From the NCBI GenBank assembly GCA_963678445.1, contig OY782877.1:1-64000 (forward strand): DNA of 64,000 bases, read 5' to 3'. This DNA is from G963678445 sp963678445. Lineage in GTDB: Bacteria > Hydrogenedentota > Hydrogenedentia > Hydrogenedentales > G963678445. Both the position numbers and the translations under genes were made by a program. Below, piece after piece: positions 24,356-33,165 of this stretch. Position 1 is the first letter of the stretch. The number at the start of each line of letters is the position of its first letter. Below the pieces are notes generated by a model that ran no database searches, was not told the DNA's origin, and worked only from the letters and a program-made list of their open reading frames with translations.

Positions 24356-26056
24356 ATGTTCAGCGTCCTCGTTTTTATACTCGTCCTCAGCTTGCTCATT
24401 TTCGTCCACGAATTAGGCCACTTCATCGCGGCCAAACTTTGCGGTATCTACGTTGATCGTTTCAGCATTGGTATGCCGCCACGGCTTTTCGGCATAAAAA
24501 TCGGAGAAACCGATTACTGTATCGGCGCACTGCCCATCGGTGGCTTTGTAAAGATGGCTGGCCAAGAAGACGCGCCTCTCACGGAAGAGGAACGGGAAGA
24601 ACAATATGGCGATGTGCCGCCGGAACGCTGGTTTAATAATAAACCCATCTGGCAGCGCCTATTTGTACTCTTGGCTGGTCCTGCAATGAACTTCGTGCTC
24701 GCTATCGTCCTGTACACGATCATGGTCGGAATTGGCGGCCAGATACCCGAGTCGGAACTAAGCACTAAAATCGGCATGGTGGAGCCGGAATCGGCGGCGG
24801 CGGAAGCACCACTCTATCGGGAAGAACCGGGCAAGGCGCCGAGTGACTATACAGGCGCCCCCGACACCGTAGGTTGGCAGACCGGTGATGTGGTCCTGGA
24901 GCTGGATGGAAAAAAACTGGACAAGTTTCTCGATCTGGCCTTTGGCGCTGTCTTAGGTGGAAAAGATAAACAGCATTACGCCTTGCTCGAGCGTACGCTT
25001 GCGGACGATACAATGGTCCGCTATGTCTCCCCCATCACGCCGAAACTGATGGAGGGGGAATCGCATCCGCGTTTCGGGGTGGCTCCGTTTGAAACGGCAC
25101 TGATTGGTGATGTCATCGACGAACGTCCGGCGCAAAAAGCAGGTTTGGAAAAAGACGATATCATTTTGCGCGTCGATGGGGAATGGATAGATCAGGCATC
25201 CTTCGTGGAAAAAACAGAGAAGACGCCTGAGGGCACTACGATGACATTGGATATCCTGCGTGAAGGTAAGCGATTGCAGAAATCGCTCCAGCCGCAAACT
25301 ATCGGACGTTTTAAGGGCCTTGTTTATGGAGCGGAAAAAAATACGCCTAAAGACAAAATCGACCAGCAGCAGCCCATTATCTATTATGTCTCGAGCGACT
25401 TCAAAGAAAACTCTGCGATACAAAGGAAAGATGTCATCGCCAAAATAAACGGCGAAGACGCTACTATCGGAAAAATGCGCAACTGGGAAATTGAGCATCC
25501 AGGAGAAAGCCTCTCGGTTACTGTGCAGCGCCCCAGTATCCTGTTCGGCCTGATTCAGAAACCACAGGAACTGACGGTTACCTTACCGGTTGAACCTGTG
25601 CGTGCCGTAGGTGTTTCACTTGCTCAAAAAACGATTTTCTACCGTCCTCCCGTGCAACAATGGTTCCCTGAAGGCTTACGTCGCAGCTACTCTGACTTAG
25701 CGCTGACTATGTCCACACTCAAAGCCGTCGTCAGCCGCAATGTCAGCGGCAAAGAACTGGGCGGCCCTGTCATGATCTTTCAGGTCGTCAGCCAAGCGGC
25801 ACAAAGCGGTCTGTTTTGGTTGTTGAAATTCACCGCCTTTATCAGCGTTAACCTCTGCGTATTTAATCTGGTCCCCTTGCCGGTATTGGACGGCGGACAA
25901 GTCGTCGTAAATGCACTGGAAGCTGTCCGTCGCAAACCCCTCAGCATGAAATTTCAGGAACGCTTCCAATTCGTAGGACTGATGCTCATCGTGGCACTGA
26001 TGCTTTTTGTCACTTGGAATGATATTAGCCGTTTTTTGACCGGATTGAAGCCGTAA
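24356..26056 (+). CDS. rseP: RIP metalloprotease RseP (site-2 protease)
   Basis: 566 residues, longer than the about 450 of E. coli RseP. The zinc motif His-Glu-Leu-Gly-His lies at 18-22 in the first membrane helix, and the second motif 'NLVPLPVLDGGQ' lies at about 504-515 near the C-terminus. Two PDZ-like domains sit between them (about 140-240 and 240-340), followed by an extra periplasmic segment of about 90 residues. Family members cleave transmembrane anti-sigma factors and remnant signal peptides. The typical 'PIGGFVKMAGQ' is present. It is translationally close to dxr. Confidence 0.92.
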   Translation: MFSVLVFILVLSLLIFVHELGHFIAAKLCGIYVDRFSIGMPPRLFGIKIGETDYCIGALPIGGFVKMAGQEDAPLTEEEREEQYGDVPPERWFNNKPIWQRLFVLLAGPAMNFVLAIVLYTIMVGIGGQIPESELSTKIGMVEPESAAAEAPLYREEPGKAPSDYTGAPDTVGWQTGDVVLELDGKKLDKFLDLAFGAVLGGKDKQHYALLERTLADDTMVRYVSPITPKLMEGESHPRFGVAPFETALIGDVIDERPAQKAGLEKDDIILRVDGEWIDQASFVEKTEKTPEGTTMTLDILREGKRLQKSLQPQTIGRFKGLVYGAEKNTPKDKIDQQQPIIYYVSSDFKENSAIQRKDVIAKINGEDATIGKMRNWEIEHPGESLSVTVQRPSILFGLIQKPQELTVTLPVEPVRAVGVSLAQKTIFYRPPVQQWFPEGLRRSYSDLALTMSTLKAVVSRNVSGKELGGPVMIFQVVSQAAQSGLFWLLKFTAFISVNLCVFNLVPLPVLDGGQVVVNALEAVRRKPLSMKFQERFQFVGLMLIVALMLFVTWNDISRFLTGLKP

Positions 26057-26157
26057 TCTACCACCGAGGATATCAATAGACAAAGTGCGCATAGCTGCGT
26101 ATAGATAGAAACCAGGTCCTTTGCCAATAGCAGTCAAACAGAAAGGAGTTTGAAAAC

Positions 26158-27468
26158 GTGGGAGACATTACCTGTAAATTCGGAGGTTCATCTTTAGCAG
26201 ACGCTGACTGTATTCGTCGCGCAGCAGAGATCGTCCAGGCCAATCCAAAACGGCGGTACATTGTACCTTCGGCTCCTGGCAAACGAACACCGGACGATAA
26301 GAAGGTGACAGATCTCCTGTATGCGTGGTACAACATTGCCCGCGAAGGCCTGGATGCAACCCAACCTAAATCAATCATCGCGGAGCGTTTTTCGGAGTTG
26401 GCGCGTGAGCTTGATGTCGAGTTCGATATTCAAAGTATCCTCGAAGGCATTGATGCGAAAATCGCGCAGTATGATAGCCCCGATTACATGGCCTCGCGAG
26501 GTGAATTTATCAACGGACAGCTGATCGCAAAATTGCTCAACGCGACCTTTGTAGATCCTGCGGAGTGCATTCGCTTTTCGGATTCAGGACGCCTGGACCC
26601 CACCTCGTATGACCTTCTTGCTGAAAAACTGCAAGGTTCGGGGCTCTTCGTTATACCGGGCTTCTACGGGGCTACGCCGGATGGTCAGATTAAAACCTTT
26701 TCGCGTGGTGGAAGTGATATCACGGGTTCCATCGTTGCCCGCGCCACGCAATCCGAGCTGTATGAAAACTGGACCGATGTGTCGGGCTTCCGCATGACCG
26801 ATCCCCGCATCGTTCCGGAGGCCAAACGGATCGACAAGGTCACCTACCAAGAATTACGAGAATTATCATACATGGGCGCTACCGTCCTGCACGATGAAGC
26901 TATCTTCCCCGTGCGCGAACCTGGTATTCCAATTAATATTTTGAACACCAAAGCCCCCGAGGATACCGGTACGCTTATCGTGCCGGATCGGGAAAGCAAA
27001 CATCCAGTATGCGGTATTGCAGGCAAAACCGGCTTCACCATGCTCAACGTGGAAAAAACCTTTATGAATCAAGAGCGTGGTTTCGGGCGACGCCTGCTCG
27101 CGATATTGGATGAGTATGATGTAAGCTGGGAGCATATGCCATCGGGTATTGATACGGTTTCACTCATTATCCGCGACGATGAGTTGGGCAAGAAGGGTGC
27201 GGATATTCTTGACGACATCGAAAAGCAATGCAATCCGGATACCGTTTCACTTACAACAGGGTTGGCTATGATCGCTACGGTGGGCAAAGGTATGAATCAC
27301 CACATTGGTATTGCGGCACGCCTGTTTAATGCTACGGCAGAGGCTGGGGTGAATTTACGGGTCATCGATCAGGGATCTTCAGAAATGAATATCATCATCG
27401 GCGTTGAAGAACCTGACTTGGAAAAGGCTGTACGTGCTATCTACAGCGCTTTTGCAACGTGGGAGTAG
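26158..27468 (+). CDS. lysC: Aspartate kinase
   Basis: 436 residues. It phosphorylates aspartate, the first step toward lysine, threonine and methionine. 'CKFGGSSLADADCI' at the N-terminus is the ATP/aspartate-binding motif, with 'PSAPGKRTPDD', 'FSRGGSDITGSIVARA' and 'DVSGFRMTDPRIV' completing the kinase domain. The C-terminal about 150 residues are two ACT domains for allosteric control. The start is GTG with AAAGGAG at nine bases. It is monofunctional, with no homoserine dehydrogenase fused. It stands 101 bases after rseP and has its own terminator. Confidence 0.92.
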   Translation: MGDITCKFGGSSLADADCIRRAAEIVQANPKRRYIVPSAPGKRTPDDKKVTDLLYAWYNIAREGLDATQPKSIIAERFSELARELDVEFDIQSILEGIDAKIAQYDSPDYMASRGEFINGQLIAKLLNATFVDPAECIRFSDSGRLDPTSYDLLAEKLQGSGLFVIPGFYGATPDGQIKTFSRGGSDITGSIVARATQSELYENWTDVSGFRMTDPRIVPEAKRIDKVTYQELRELSYMGATVLHDEAIFPVREPGIPINILNTKAPEDTGTLIVPDRESKHPVCGIAGKTGFTMLNVEKTFMNQERGFGRRLLAILDEYDVSWEHMPSGIDTVSLIIRDDELGKKGADILDDIEKQCNPDTVSLTTGLAMIATVGKGMNHHIGIAARLFNATAEAGVNLRVIDQGSSEMNIIIGVEEPDLEKAVRAIYSAFATWE

Positions 27469-27511
27469 TCTATACGCTACGCATTTTTTTGAGCAGCGCA
27501 ATTGAAGCTAA

Positions 27512-27540
27512 CGCCCGACGTTCTCAAAGAACGTCGGGCG
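27512..27540 (+). terminator. Rho-independent terminator after lysC
   Basis: CGCCCGACGTTC pairs perfectly with GAACGTCGGGCG around a 5-base loop; only CTTT follows, so the U-tract is weak. Confidence 0.75.
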
Positions 27541-27568
27541 CTTTGATAGACTACCGGGGAAAGCTATA

Positions 27569-28345
27569 ATGATGCATAAACAATCGACGGGACGTGCTAT
27601 TGATAAACGCTGGTATGCAGATGCCTTTGGGGCGCTTTATCCCATTGTCTACGCACACCGCACCATTGCATCAGCACAACCCGAAGCACATTTTGCCTGT
27701 AAACAACTGCACCTCACCCCTCAAGACAGCGTTCTCGATCTCTGTTGTGGCAATGGCCGCCACATGGCGCATTTGTATCCCCGTGTTGCTCAATTAACGG
27801 GCTTGGATTACTCCCCCCACCTCTTGCAATACGCACGCGAAAACATCGGCACTCATGCCCGATTACTTCGTGGCGACATGCGCCACCTACCCTTTGTGCA
27901 AAGCTTTGATGCCATCGTCAACTTCTTCACCAGCTTTGGTTATTTCATGGAAGATGAAGACAACTACGCCGTACTGCATGGAATAGTACGCGCATTGCGT
28001 CCCGGTGGACGCTTCTTCATGGATTTTCTGAATGCGCAGCAAGTGCAGCATACCCTCACGCCACATTCGGAACGGGAACAAGCTGGATACCGCATTATCG
28101 AGGACCGTTGGATCGACGTTGAGAAGCAACGCGTAAACAAAAAAACTATCGTAGAAAAGAATGGGCGCAGTATCGCAGAAACTGGGGAATCGGTGCGCCT
28201 GTATACGGCGGATACACTCATACAGATTCTGGAGCAAGCAGGCCTTGCAATTGATGGCCTTTTCGGAGATTATGAAGGAAATGCCGTAGGGGCTACACGG
28301 CCACGTGTACTGATTGTGGGACATCGGAAGGATAGGGATGGCTAG
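27569..28345 (+). CDS. Class I SAM-dependent methyltransferase, first gene of the bacillithiol block
   Basis: 258 residues with a Rossmann methyltransferase fold. Motif I 'VLDLCCGNGRHMAHL' (about 55-69), then 'LTGLDYSPHLLQYARENI' (acidic residue for the SAM ribose), 'GDMRHLPFVQSFDAIVNFF', and 'LRPGGRFFMDFLN'. There is no signal peptide. The 3' end overlaps the bshC start by eight bases, so the two are translationally coupled. An S-adenosylmethionine methyltransferase (NmbA) is known to make N-methyl-bacillithiol in green sulfur bacteria; this neighbour is a candidate for the same role, by context only. GGGGA precedes the start. Confidence 0.75.
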   Translation: MMHKQSTGRAIDKRWYADAFGALYPIVYAHRTIASAQPEAHFACKQLHLTPQDSVLDLCCGNGRHMAHLYPRVAQLTGLDYSPHLLQYARENIGTHARLLRGDMRHLPFVQSFDAIVNFFTSFGYFMEDEDNYAVLHGIVRALRPGGRFFMDFLNAQQVQHTLTPHSEREQAGYRIIEDRWIDVEKQRVNKKTIVEKNGRSIAETGESVRLYTADTLIQILEQAGLAIDGLFGDYEGNAVGATRPRVLIVGHRKDRDG

Positions 28346-29897
28346 CTTATTTGGGGACTATATTGCGGAAGAAACAGCATTGACGCGATGTTATGCGCAG
28401 CCCCTTTCTGCGCTGGGTACAAACGCACCTGTGGCACGCTCATGGACGCCTGAACTGGTGGAAAATCTACGTAAATATCAGGCGCACTTGGGATTGGAAC
28501 CTGATTTTCAAGGCAATGAGGCTGTGATTGTAACCGGTCAGCAACCGGGACTGTTCACGGGGCCCCTGTACACTGTGTATAAGGCCATCACCGCCATTCA
28601 ATTGGCTAAAACGCTACAGGAAAAACAGGGGGTTCCCTGTGTGCCACTTTTCTGGATCGCCAGCGACGATCACGATTTCGAAGAGGTGCGCACTGCCCAT
28701 ATTCTCAGCAAAACGCACACACCGCTCTCATTGCGGTATACGCCCCACATGCATATACCAGATTTACCCATGTACCGCATGCCTTTGGATGCGCAATTAC
28801 AGGAATATATCGATATTCTGTCCGCACAAACGCCGGGCTCGGAATATACGCCAGAGGTAACTAGTTTTTTACAGGAAACGCTGGAAAACGCTACTTCTTT
28901 CTCCGATTGGTTTGGACAAATCATGGCGGGATTGTTTGAAGACACACCACTTATTTTCTTCTCTCCCCATCTGGATGCGGCACGGCAAGCCGCACAGCCA
29001 ATCTTCGAACGGGAAATACGCCATCCTCTGGTCAGTACCCAATTGATCAACGAGGCGGGTACGCATCTTTCCCAACTGGGCTATCCGGTCCAGTTAATAA
29101 AAGGGGAGCAGGAGTGTAATTTCTTTATCGAATTTGGCGGACATCGTCGCAAAGTCTTGTTCCATGACGAAGAGTTTCATATCCCCGAAGAAAAACTTCA
29201 TTGCAAACCCGATGAACTACTCGCGTTATTGGAAAGCGCACCAGAACGCTTTAGCGCAAATGTGGCGCTACGTTGCATCGTGCAGCAACTCCTCTTCCCC
29301 GCTGCCGCCTATGTGGCGGGTCCCGGCGAGTTGGCCTATTGGGCACAATTGAAATCGCTTTTTGAATTCCACCAGCAGCCCATGCCCGTTGTCTACCCGC
29401 GTGCACAGGCCGTCATCACTACACCTAGGCTGGAAGAACTGCGCGATGCCTTCTCTTTTTCCTGGTCCGCATTACAGCAGCCCTATGATGCGGTATTGGA
29501 AGCGGCCTTGAAAACCTGTCCGCCCGATAGCGCACAATCTATCTTCGAGGAAGAGCAAGACCTCCTGCGAAAACGCACCTCCACCCTGCATCAACGATTG
29601 GCCGCCCTTCCCCACCCCGCTCCCGTGGCTTTGGATATGGCTAAAAGCATTGAGAGGCATCTGGACCGAGGCCTGCAACGCCTGGAGCGCCGTTTATTGT
29701 ATGTCGATAAGACTCGGAAAAATACGGTGGCGCAACGTGTTACACGGCTTCACAATGTTTTTTATCCTTTTCAAAAACCACAGGAACGTGTCTACAGTGC
29801 GCTTTCCTTCTTCTTTGCGCAAGGTCCCGAATTGATACCACGCCTCACACAACAATTGGACATTCATACTTTTCAACAAAATGAGGTGCTCTTATGA
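28338..29897 (+). CDS. bshC: Bacillithiol biosynthesis cysteine-adding enzyme BshC
   Basis: 519 residues. BshC is thought to join cysteine to glucosaminyl-malate, the last step of bacillithiol synthesis. Seen: 'EAVIVTGQQPGLFTGPLYT' with 'VYKAITAIQLAKTLQEKQG', 'PLFWIASDDHDFEEV', 'FLQETLENATSFSDWF', 'LFPAAAYVAGPGELAYWAQL', 'VVYPRAQAVITTPR', and a C-terminal coiled-coil part with 'RVYSALSFFFAQGPELIPRL'. Length is normal. ATG 28338 follows GGAAGGATAGGG and overlaps the methyltransferase stop. The stop overlaps bshB1 (ATGA). Confidence 0.92.
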   Translation: MASLFGDYIAEETALTRCYAQPLSALGTNAPVARSWTPELVENLRKYQAHLGLEPDFQGNEAVIVTGQQPGLFTGPLYTVYKAITAIQLAKTLQEKQGVPCVPLFWIASDDHDFEEVRTAHILSKTHTPLSLRYTPHMHIPDLPMYRMPLDAQLQEYIDILSAQTPGSEYTPEVTSFLQETLENATSFSDWFGQIMAGLFEDTPLIFFSPHLDAARQAAQPIFEREIRHPLVSTQLINEAGTHLSQLGYPVQLIKGEQECNFFIEFGGHRRKVLFHDEEFHIPEEKLHCKPDELLALLESAPERFSANVALRCIVQQLLFPAAAYVAGPGELAYWAQLKSLFEFHQQPMPVVYPRAQAVITTPRLEELRDAFSFSWSALQQPYDAVLEAALKTCPPDSAQSIFEEEQDLLRKRTSTLHQRLAALPHPAPVALDMAKSIERHLDRGLQRLERRLLYVDKTRKNTVAQRVTRLHNVFYPFQKPQERVYSALSFFFAQGPELIPRLTQQLDIHTFQQNEVLL

Positions 29898-30634
29898 AAG
29901 TAGATATTCTGGCCATAGGGGCGCATCCCGATGATGTGGAATTGGGCGTAGGCGGTTTACTGCATAAACTCAGTCAGTCGCAGCATACCGTAGGCATCCT
30001 GGATCTCACCCGAGGCGAAATGGGTACACGGGGTACGCCTGAGGAACGTGCGGAAGAGGGACAATGCGCCGCACGCATTCTGGGAGTGGCCGTCCGCGAA
30101 TCGGTAGGCCTGCCTGATGGCGGCTTGATGAATACCCAGGAACAGCGTCTCAAAATTATTCCGTACATACGAAAATATATGCCATCGGTCTTGCTCATCC
30201 CCCGTATGCCCGACCGTCATCCCGACCACGCTACGGCTCACCAGCTGGTCAGCGACGCCAATTACCTAAGTGGTCTGGCACGTATCGATACAGGGACTGC
30301 GCCGCATCGCACTCCTCAGATTTACTTTTACCATCCCTATGCTGAAAACGATATCCCACCGGTCATTGTCGACATCACCGATCATTTTGAAACGAAACTG
30401 GCAGCTTTGCGCGCACACCGCTCACAATTTTACGACCCGGAATATGAGGGTGCTTCCACCTATATCTCCTCCAAATCGTTTTGGGAAAGTATCACTACGC
30501 GTGCCGCGTACTGGGGTAGTCGCATAGGTGAAACCTATGGCGAGGCACTTTATCCAGACGGTAGTCTAAAGCTGGATAGCCTGCCCGGCCTCCCAAAAAA
30601 TAAACAGCATATACCTGAAAAAAACAACTCCTGA
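29894..30634 (+). CDS. bshB1: GlcNAc-malate deacetylase BshB1
   Basis: 246 residues of the PIG-L/LmbE zinc deacetylase family. 'ILAIGAHPDDVELGVGG' and 'PDRHPDHATAHQLV' supply the zinc ligands (His-Pro-Asp-Asp and His-x-x-His) and the catalytic Asp; 'LDLTRGEMGTRGTPEER' is specific to BshB1-type members. It removes acetate from N-acetylglucosaminyl-malate in the bacillithiol route. The 3' part 'RAAYWGSRIGETYGEA' is the family's conserved C-terminus. It overlaps bshC by four bases. Confidence 0.93.
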   Translation: MKVDILAIGAHPDDVELGVGGLLHKLSQSQHTVGILDLTRGEMGTRGTPEERAEEGQCAARILGVAVRESVGLPDGGLMNTQEQRLKIIPYIRKYMPSVLLIPRMPDRHPDHATAHQLVSDANYLSGLARIDTGTAPHRTPQIYFYHPYAENDIPPVIVDITDHFETKLAALRAHRSQFYDPEYEGASTYISSKSFWESITTRAAYWGSRIGETYGEALYPDGSLKLDSLPGLPKNKQHIPEKNNS

Positions 30635-30714
30635 GTCTTTCGAAATAACGAGGGCTCCTTTACAAATTACCCGGGACACCTCTACATAAAAACACAACTC
30701 CAAAAAGGATAACC

Positions 30715-31896
30715 ATGAAAATAGGTATTACCTGTCATCCCTCTGCTGGTGGAAGTGGCATTCTAGCTACTGAATTGGGAATCAGTCTGGCGCAACGGGG
30801 ACACACCGTCCACTTTGTCACAAGCAACATCCCTTTTCGTCTACAAGGTTTTCATAAAAACATCTACTGTCACTGTGTAGACACGGTCACCTATCCGCTC
30901 TTTTCGAATCCGCCTTATTCTTTAGCCCTGGCCACGAAAATAGCCGAGGTGGCCGAGGAACATGACATTGAAGTGTGGCATGCCCACTACGCCATCCCCA
31001 ATGCGGCAGCGGCGATACTTGCCCGTGAAATGTTGCCGTCAGAAAAACAGTTTTGCCTGGTAACAACCCTGCACGGCACCGATATTACCCTGGTGGGTAG
31101 CGATCCTTCTTTCTTCCGTATTACCCAGTTCGCCATGGAGCATAGCTGCGCAGTTACTGCGGTTTCAGAATGGCTTAGGAAAGAAACGCAAAATACCTTT
31201 CAGCTCAAGAAGGAAATACACACGATCTATAATTTCCTCGATCCCCACCGCTTTACACAAGGTCGCATTATCCCCTCCCCTTTCCAGGAAGACGATGAAA
31301 AAATCGTCATGCACATTTCCAACTTTCGTCCGGTCAAACGGGTTACCGATGTCGTACGTGTGTTCAAACGCATCCTGGACAGTGTCAATGCACGCCTTAT
31401 CATGGTGGGGGAAGGCCCCGAACGTATGAACGCTGTCGGCGTGGCCCGTCAATTGGGTATCTCGGACAAGATTACCTATCTGGGCAGCTATGAGGAGATC
31501 GAAACGTTGCTTCCTTGCGCTGATCTGGTGCTCCATCCCAGCGAACATGAAAGCTTTGGCCTGGTACCGCTAGAGGCCATGGCCTGCGGTGTTCCGGTAA
31601 TCGCTACTGCCAGCGGCGGTGTTTGTGAGGTTATCGTGGATAAGGAAACAGGGTATCTCTGCGAGGTGGGCGATATTGAAGCTATGGCCCAATGTGCGAC
31701 AACGCTGTTGAACCAACCGGAAGTGGCGCAGGAAATGGGACGTCAGGGCCGGGAACGTGCATTACATAAATTTGAACGCGAGGCGATAATCGATCAATAT
31801 GAGGGCCTCTACGAATTTATGCGTGAACATCGGGCAATGCATCGTGCAGAACGCTTGAATCCTACGCCATCCTCAGGCGCATTCTCGCATCACTGA
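30715..31896 (+). CDS. bshA: N-acetyl-alpha-D-glucosaminyl L-malate synthase BshA
   Basis: 393 residues, GT-B glycosyltransferase family 4. It joins UDP-GlcNAc to L-malate, the first step of bacillithiol synthesis. Seen: 'ITCHPSAGGSGILATELG', 'VWHAHYAIPNAAAAILAREM', 'VTTLHGTDITLVGSDPSF', 'HISNFRPVKRVTDVVRVF', 'LVLHPSEHESFGLVPLEAMA' with the catalytic Glu pair, and 'GVPVIATASGGVCEVI'. AAAGGA precedes the ATG. The last 24 bases overlap the 3' end of the MFS gene on the other strand. With bshB1 and bshC upstream, the pathway is complete here. Confidence 0.94.
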   Translation: MKIGITCHPSAGGSGILATELGISLAQRGHTVHFVTSNIPFRLQGFHKNIYCHCVDTVTYPLFSNPPYSLALATKIAEVAEEHDIEVWHAHYAIPNAAAAILAREMLPSEKQFCLVTTLHGTDITLVGSDPSFFRITQFAMEHSCAVTAVSEWLRKETQNTFQLKKEIHTIYNFLDPHRFTQGRIIPSPFQEDDEKIVMHISNFRPVKRVTDVVRVFKRILDSVNARLIMVGEGPERMNAVGVARQLGISDKITYLGSYEEIETLLPCADLVLHPSEHESFGLVPLEAMACGVPVIATASGGVCEVIVDKETGYLCEVGDIEAMAQCATTLLNQPEVAQEMGRQGRERALHKFEREAIIDQYEGLYEFMREHRAMHRAERLNPTPSSGAFSHH

Positions 31897-33075
31897 GACA
31901 CGCGTAACCAGCAAATACGTAAACAGACGGTTGCCACAAAGCAAAAACAGGGCAATACGCACCCCCATTTCACTGAGATGCCCAAAAAGCAGCAGTAAAA
32001 TCGTCATCATGATAATGCGCCCTATGGCGAGCGGCACTTCCCAGGCACAGATATACTCGATCCGTTCCCCCGGATCACGTAGCATCTTCGAAATCACGTC
32101 AAACCGAACACTCGCATGGGGAATAGTAAACAGGGGCTGGGCAAAAGCGCGCAGAAAGCCAAATATAATCAGGGTAAATACAGTAAGTTTAAAGAGCAGA
32201 AGCACGCCTGCGATCAAAAGCAATACCACGCTGCACTGCATTGCGTAGCGGCGTGTATGAGGAACCAGAAAACGTCCTAAAGAATAGGAAACCACGACGC
32301 CCGCCAAGCCCTGAATAGAGGCAAATCCCCCTACCGAGATCTCGCTGCCGGTCTGCATAAACATAACCATGGCCAGCAGAAAATGAAAAATACTAAAGGC
32401 GCCTGCCTGCGACATGGAGGCGAGCATCAATAAACGCCAATCGCGTTGTGCCCTGCTGGGAAAGAGCGCACGTTTGATATGAAAAGGGCGACGCACCTTA
32501 TCGTGAGGCACCTGAAAACTCAACATAATCGCAATTCCATAAATACACAAGGCAATGGCGAATATAATGTGGTACCCCGCATGTGCGCCAGGCGCAAAGC
32601 GAATCACGAGCCCACTAATAATGGGCGCTAATAAACGGGAAAAATTGGTAATAGCGCTGAGTAAGCCTAAAAAGTAATCTCGACGTCCAAATGCGCTCAC
32701 ATCATAACTGAACGTATTGTTCGCCGCCCAGAAAAGTCCCCAAGTAACGCCCAATACAGCTCCCAGATGAACGGCGTATGACGCCGCATCCTCGCGCAAA
32801 TAAAGCAACAGGGCATAATACACCGCATGCATTACCAGCCCCAGACGATAGACATGCACGCGATCCCGTGCCTGTGAATACCATCCTGCTAACAAAAAAA
32901 CACACGGTGTTACCGTGTACAGCGCCAAATAGTGATACAAGACGGTTTCCAGATGGCCACTGTTTACATACAGATATACACCGACAAAAATTGAACAAAG
33001 CGATTCCGCGACATTGTATAAGCCATTTAATAGCAAAACGACCCAGGCTTTTGATTCCAGTTGGGTCCGCTTCAT
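31873..33075 (-). CDS. Major facilitator superfamily transporter
   Basis: 400 residues with 12 predicted membrane helices and no large soluble domain. MFS-like features include the charged loop after helix 2 ('GWYSQARDRVHVYRLG') and the long basic central loop ('VPHDKVRRPFHIKRALFPSR'). Helix pattern and length fit the small drug/metabolite MFS groups, but I see nothing that fixes the substrate. GGAAAGGCGG precedes ATG 33075. It is the last gene of a minus-strand run after the transglutaminase-like and YdbH-like genes, and its 3' end overlaps bshA. Confidence 0.78.
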   Translation of the reverse strand: MKRTQLESKAWVVLLLNGLYNVAESLCSIFVGVYLYVNSGHLETVLYHYLALYTVTPCVFLLAGWYSQARDRVHVYRLGLVMHAVYYALLLYLREDAASYAVHLGAVLGVTWGLFWAANNTFSYDVSAFGRRDYFLGLLSAITNFSRLLAPIISGLVIRFAPGAHAGYHIIFAIALCIYGIAIMLSFQVPHDKVRRPFHIKRALFPSRAQRDWRLLMLASMSQAGAFSIFHFLLAMVMFMQTGSEISVGGFASIQGLAGVVVSYSLGRFLVPHTRRYAMQCSVVLLLIAGVLLLFKLTVFTLIIFGFLRAFAQPLFTIPHASVRFDVISKMLRDPGERIEYICAWEVPLAIGRIIMMTILLLLFGHLSEMGVRIALFLLCGNRLFTYLLVTRVSVMRECA

Positions 33076-33165
33076 AAAACCGCCTTTCCGCTAGAAAACA
33101 CACACATACTACTTAAACATTGATTGCTGCTGGGACTGGCCTCTGGGTTGTGGCTCCGGAGGAGT

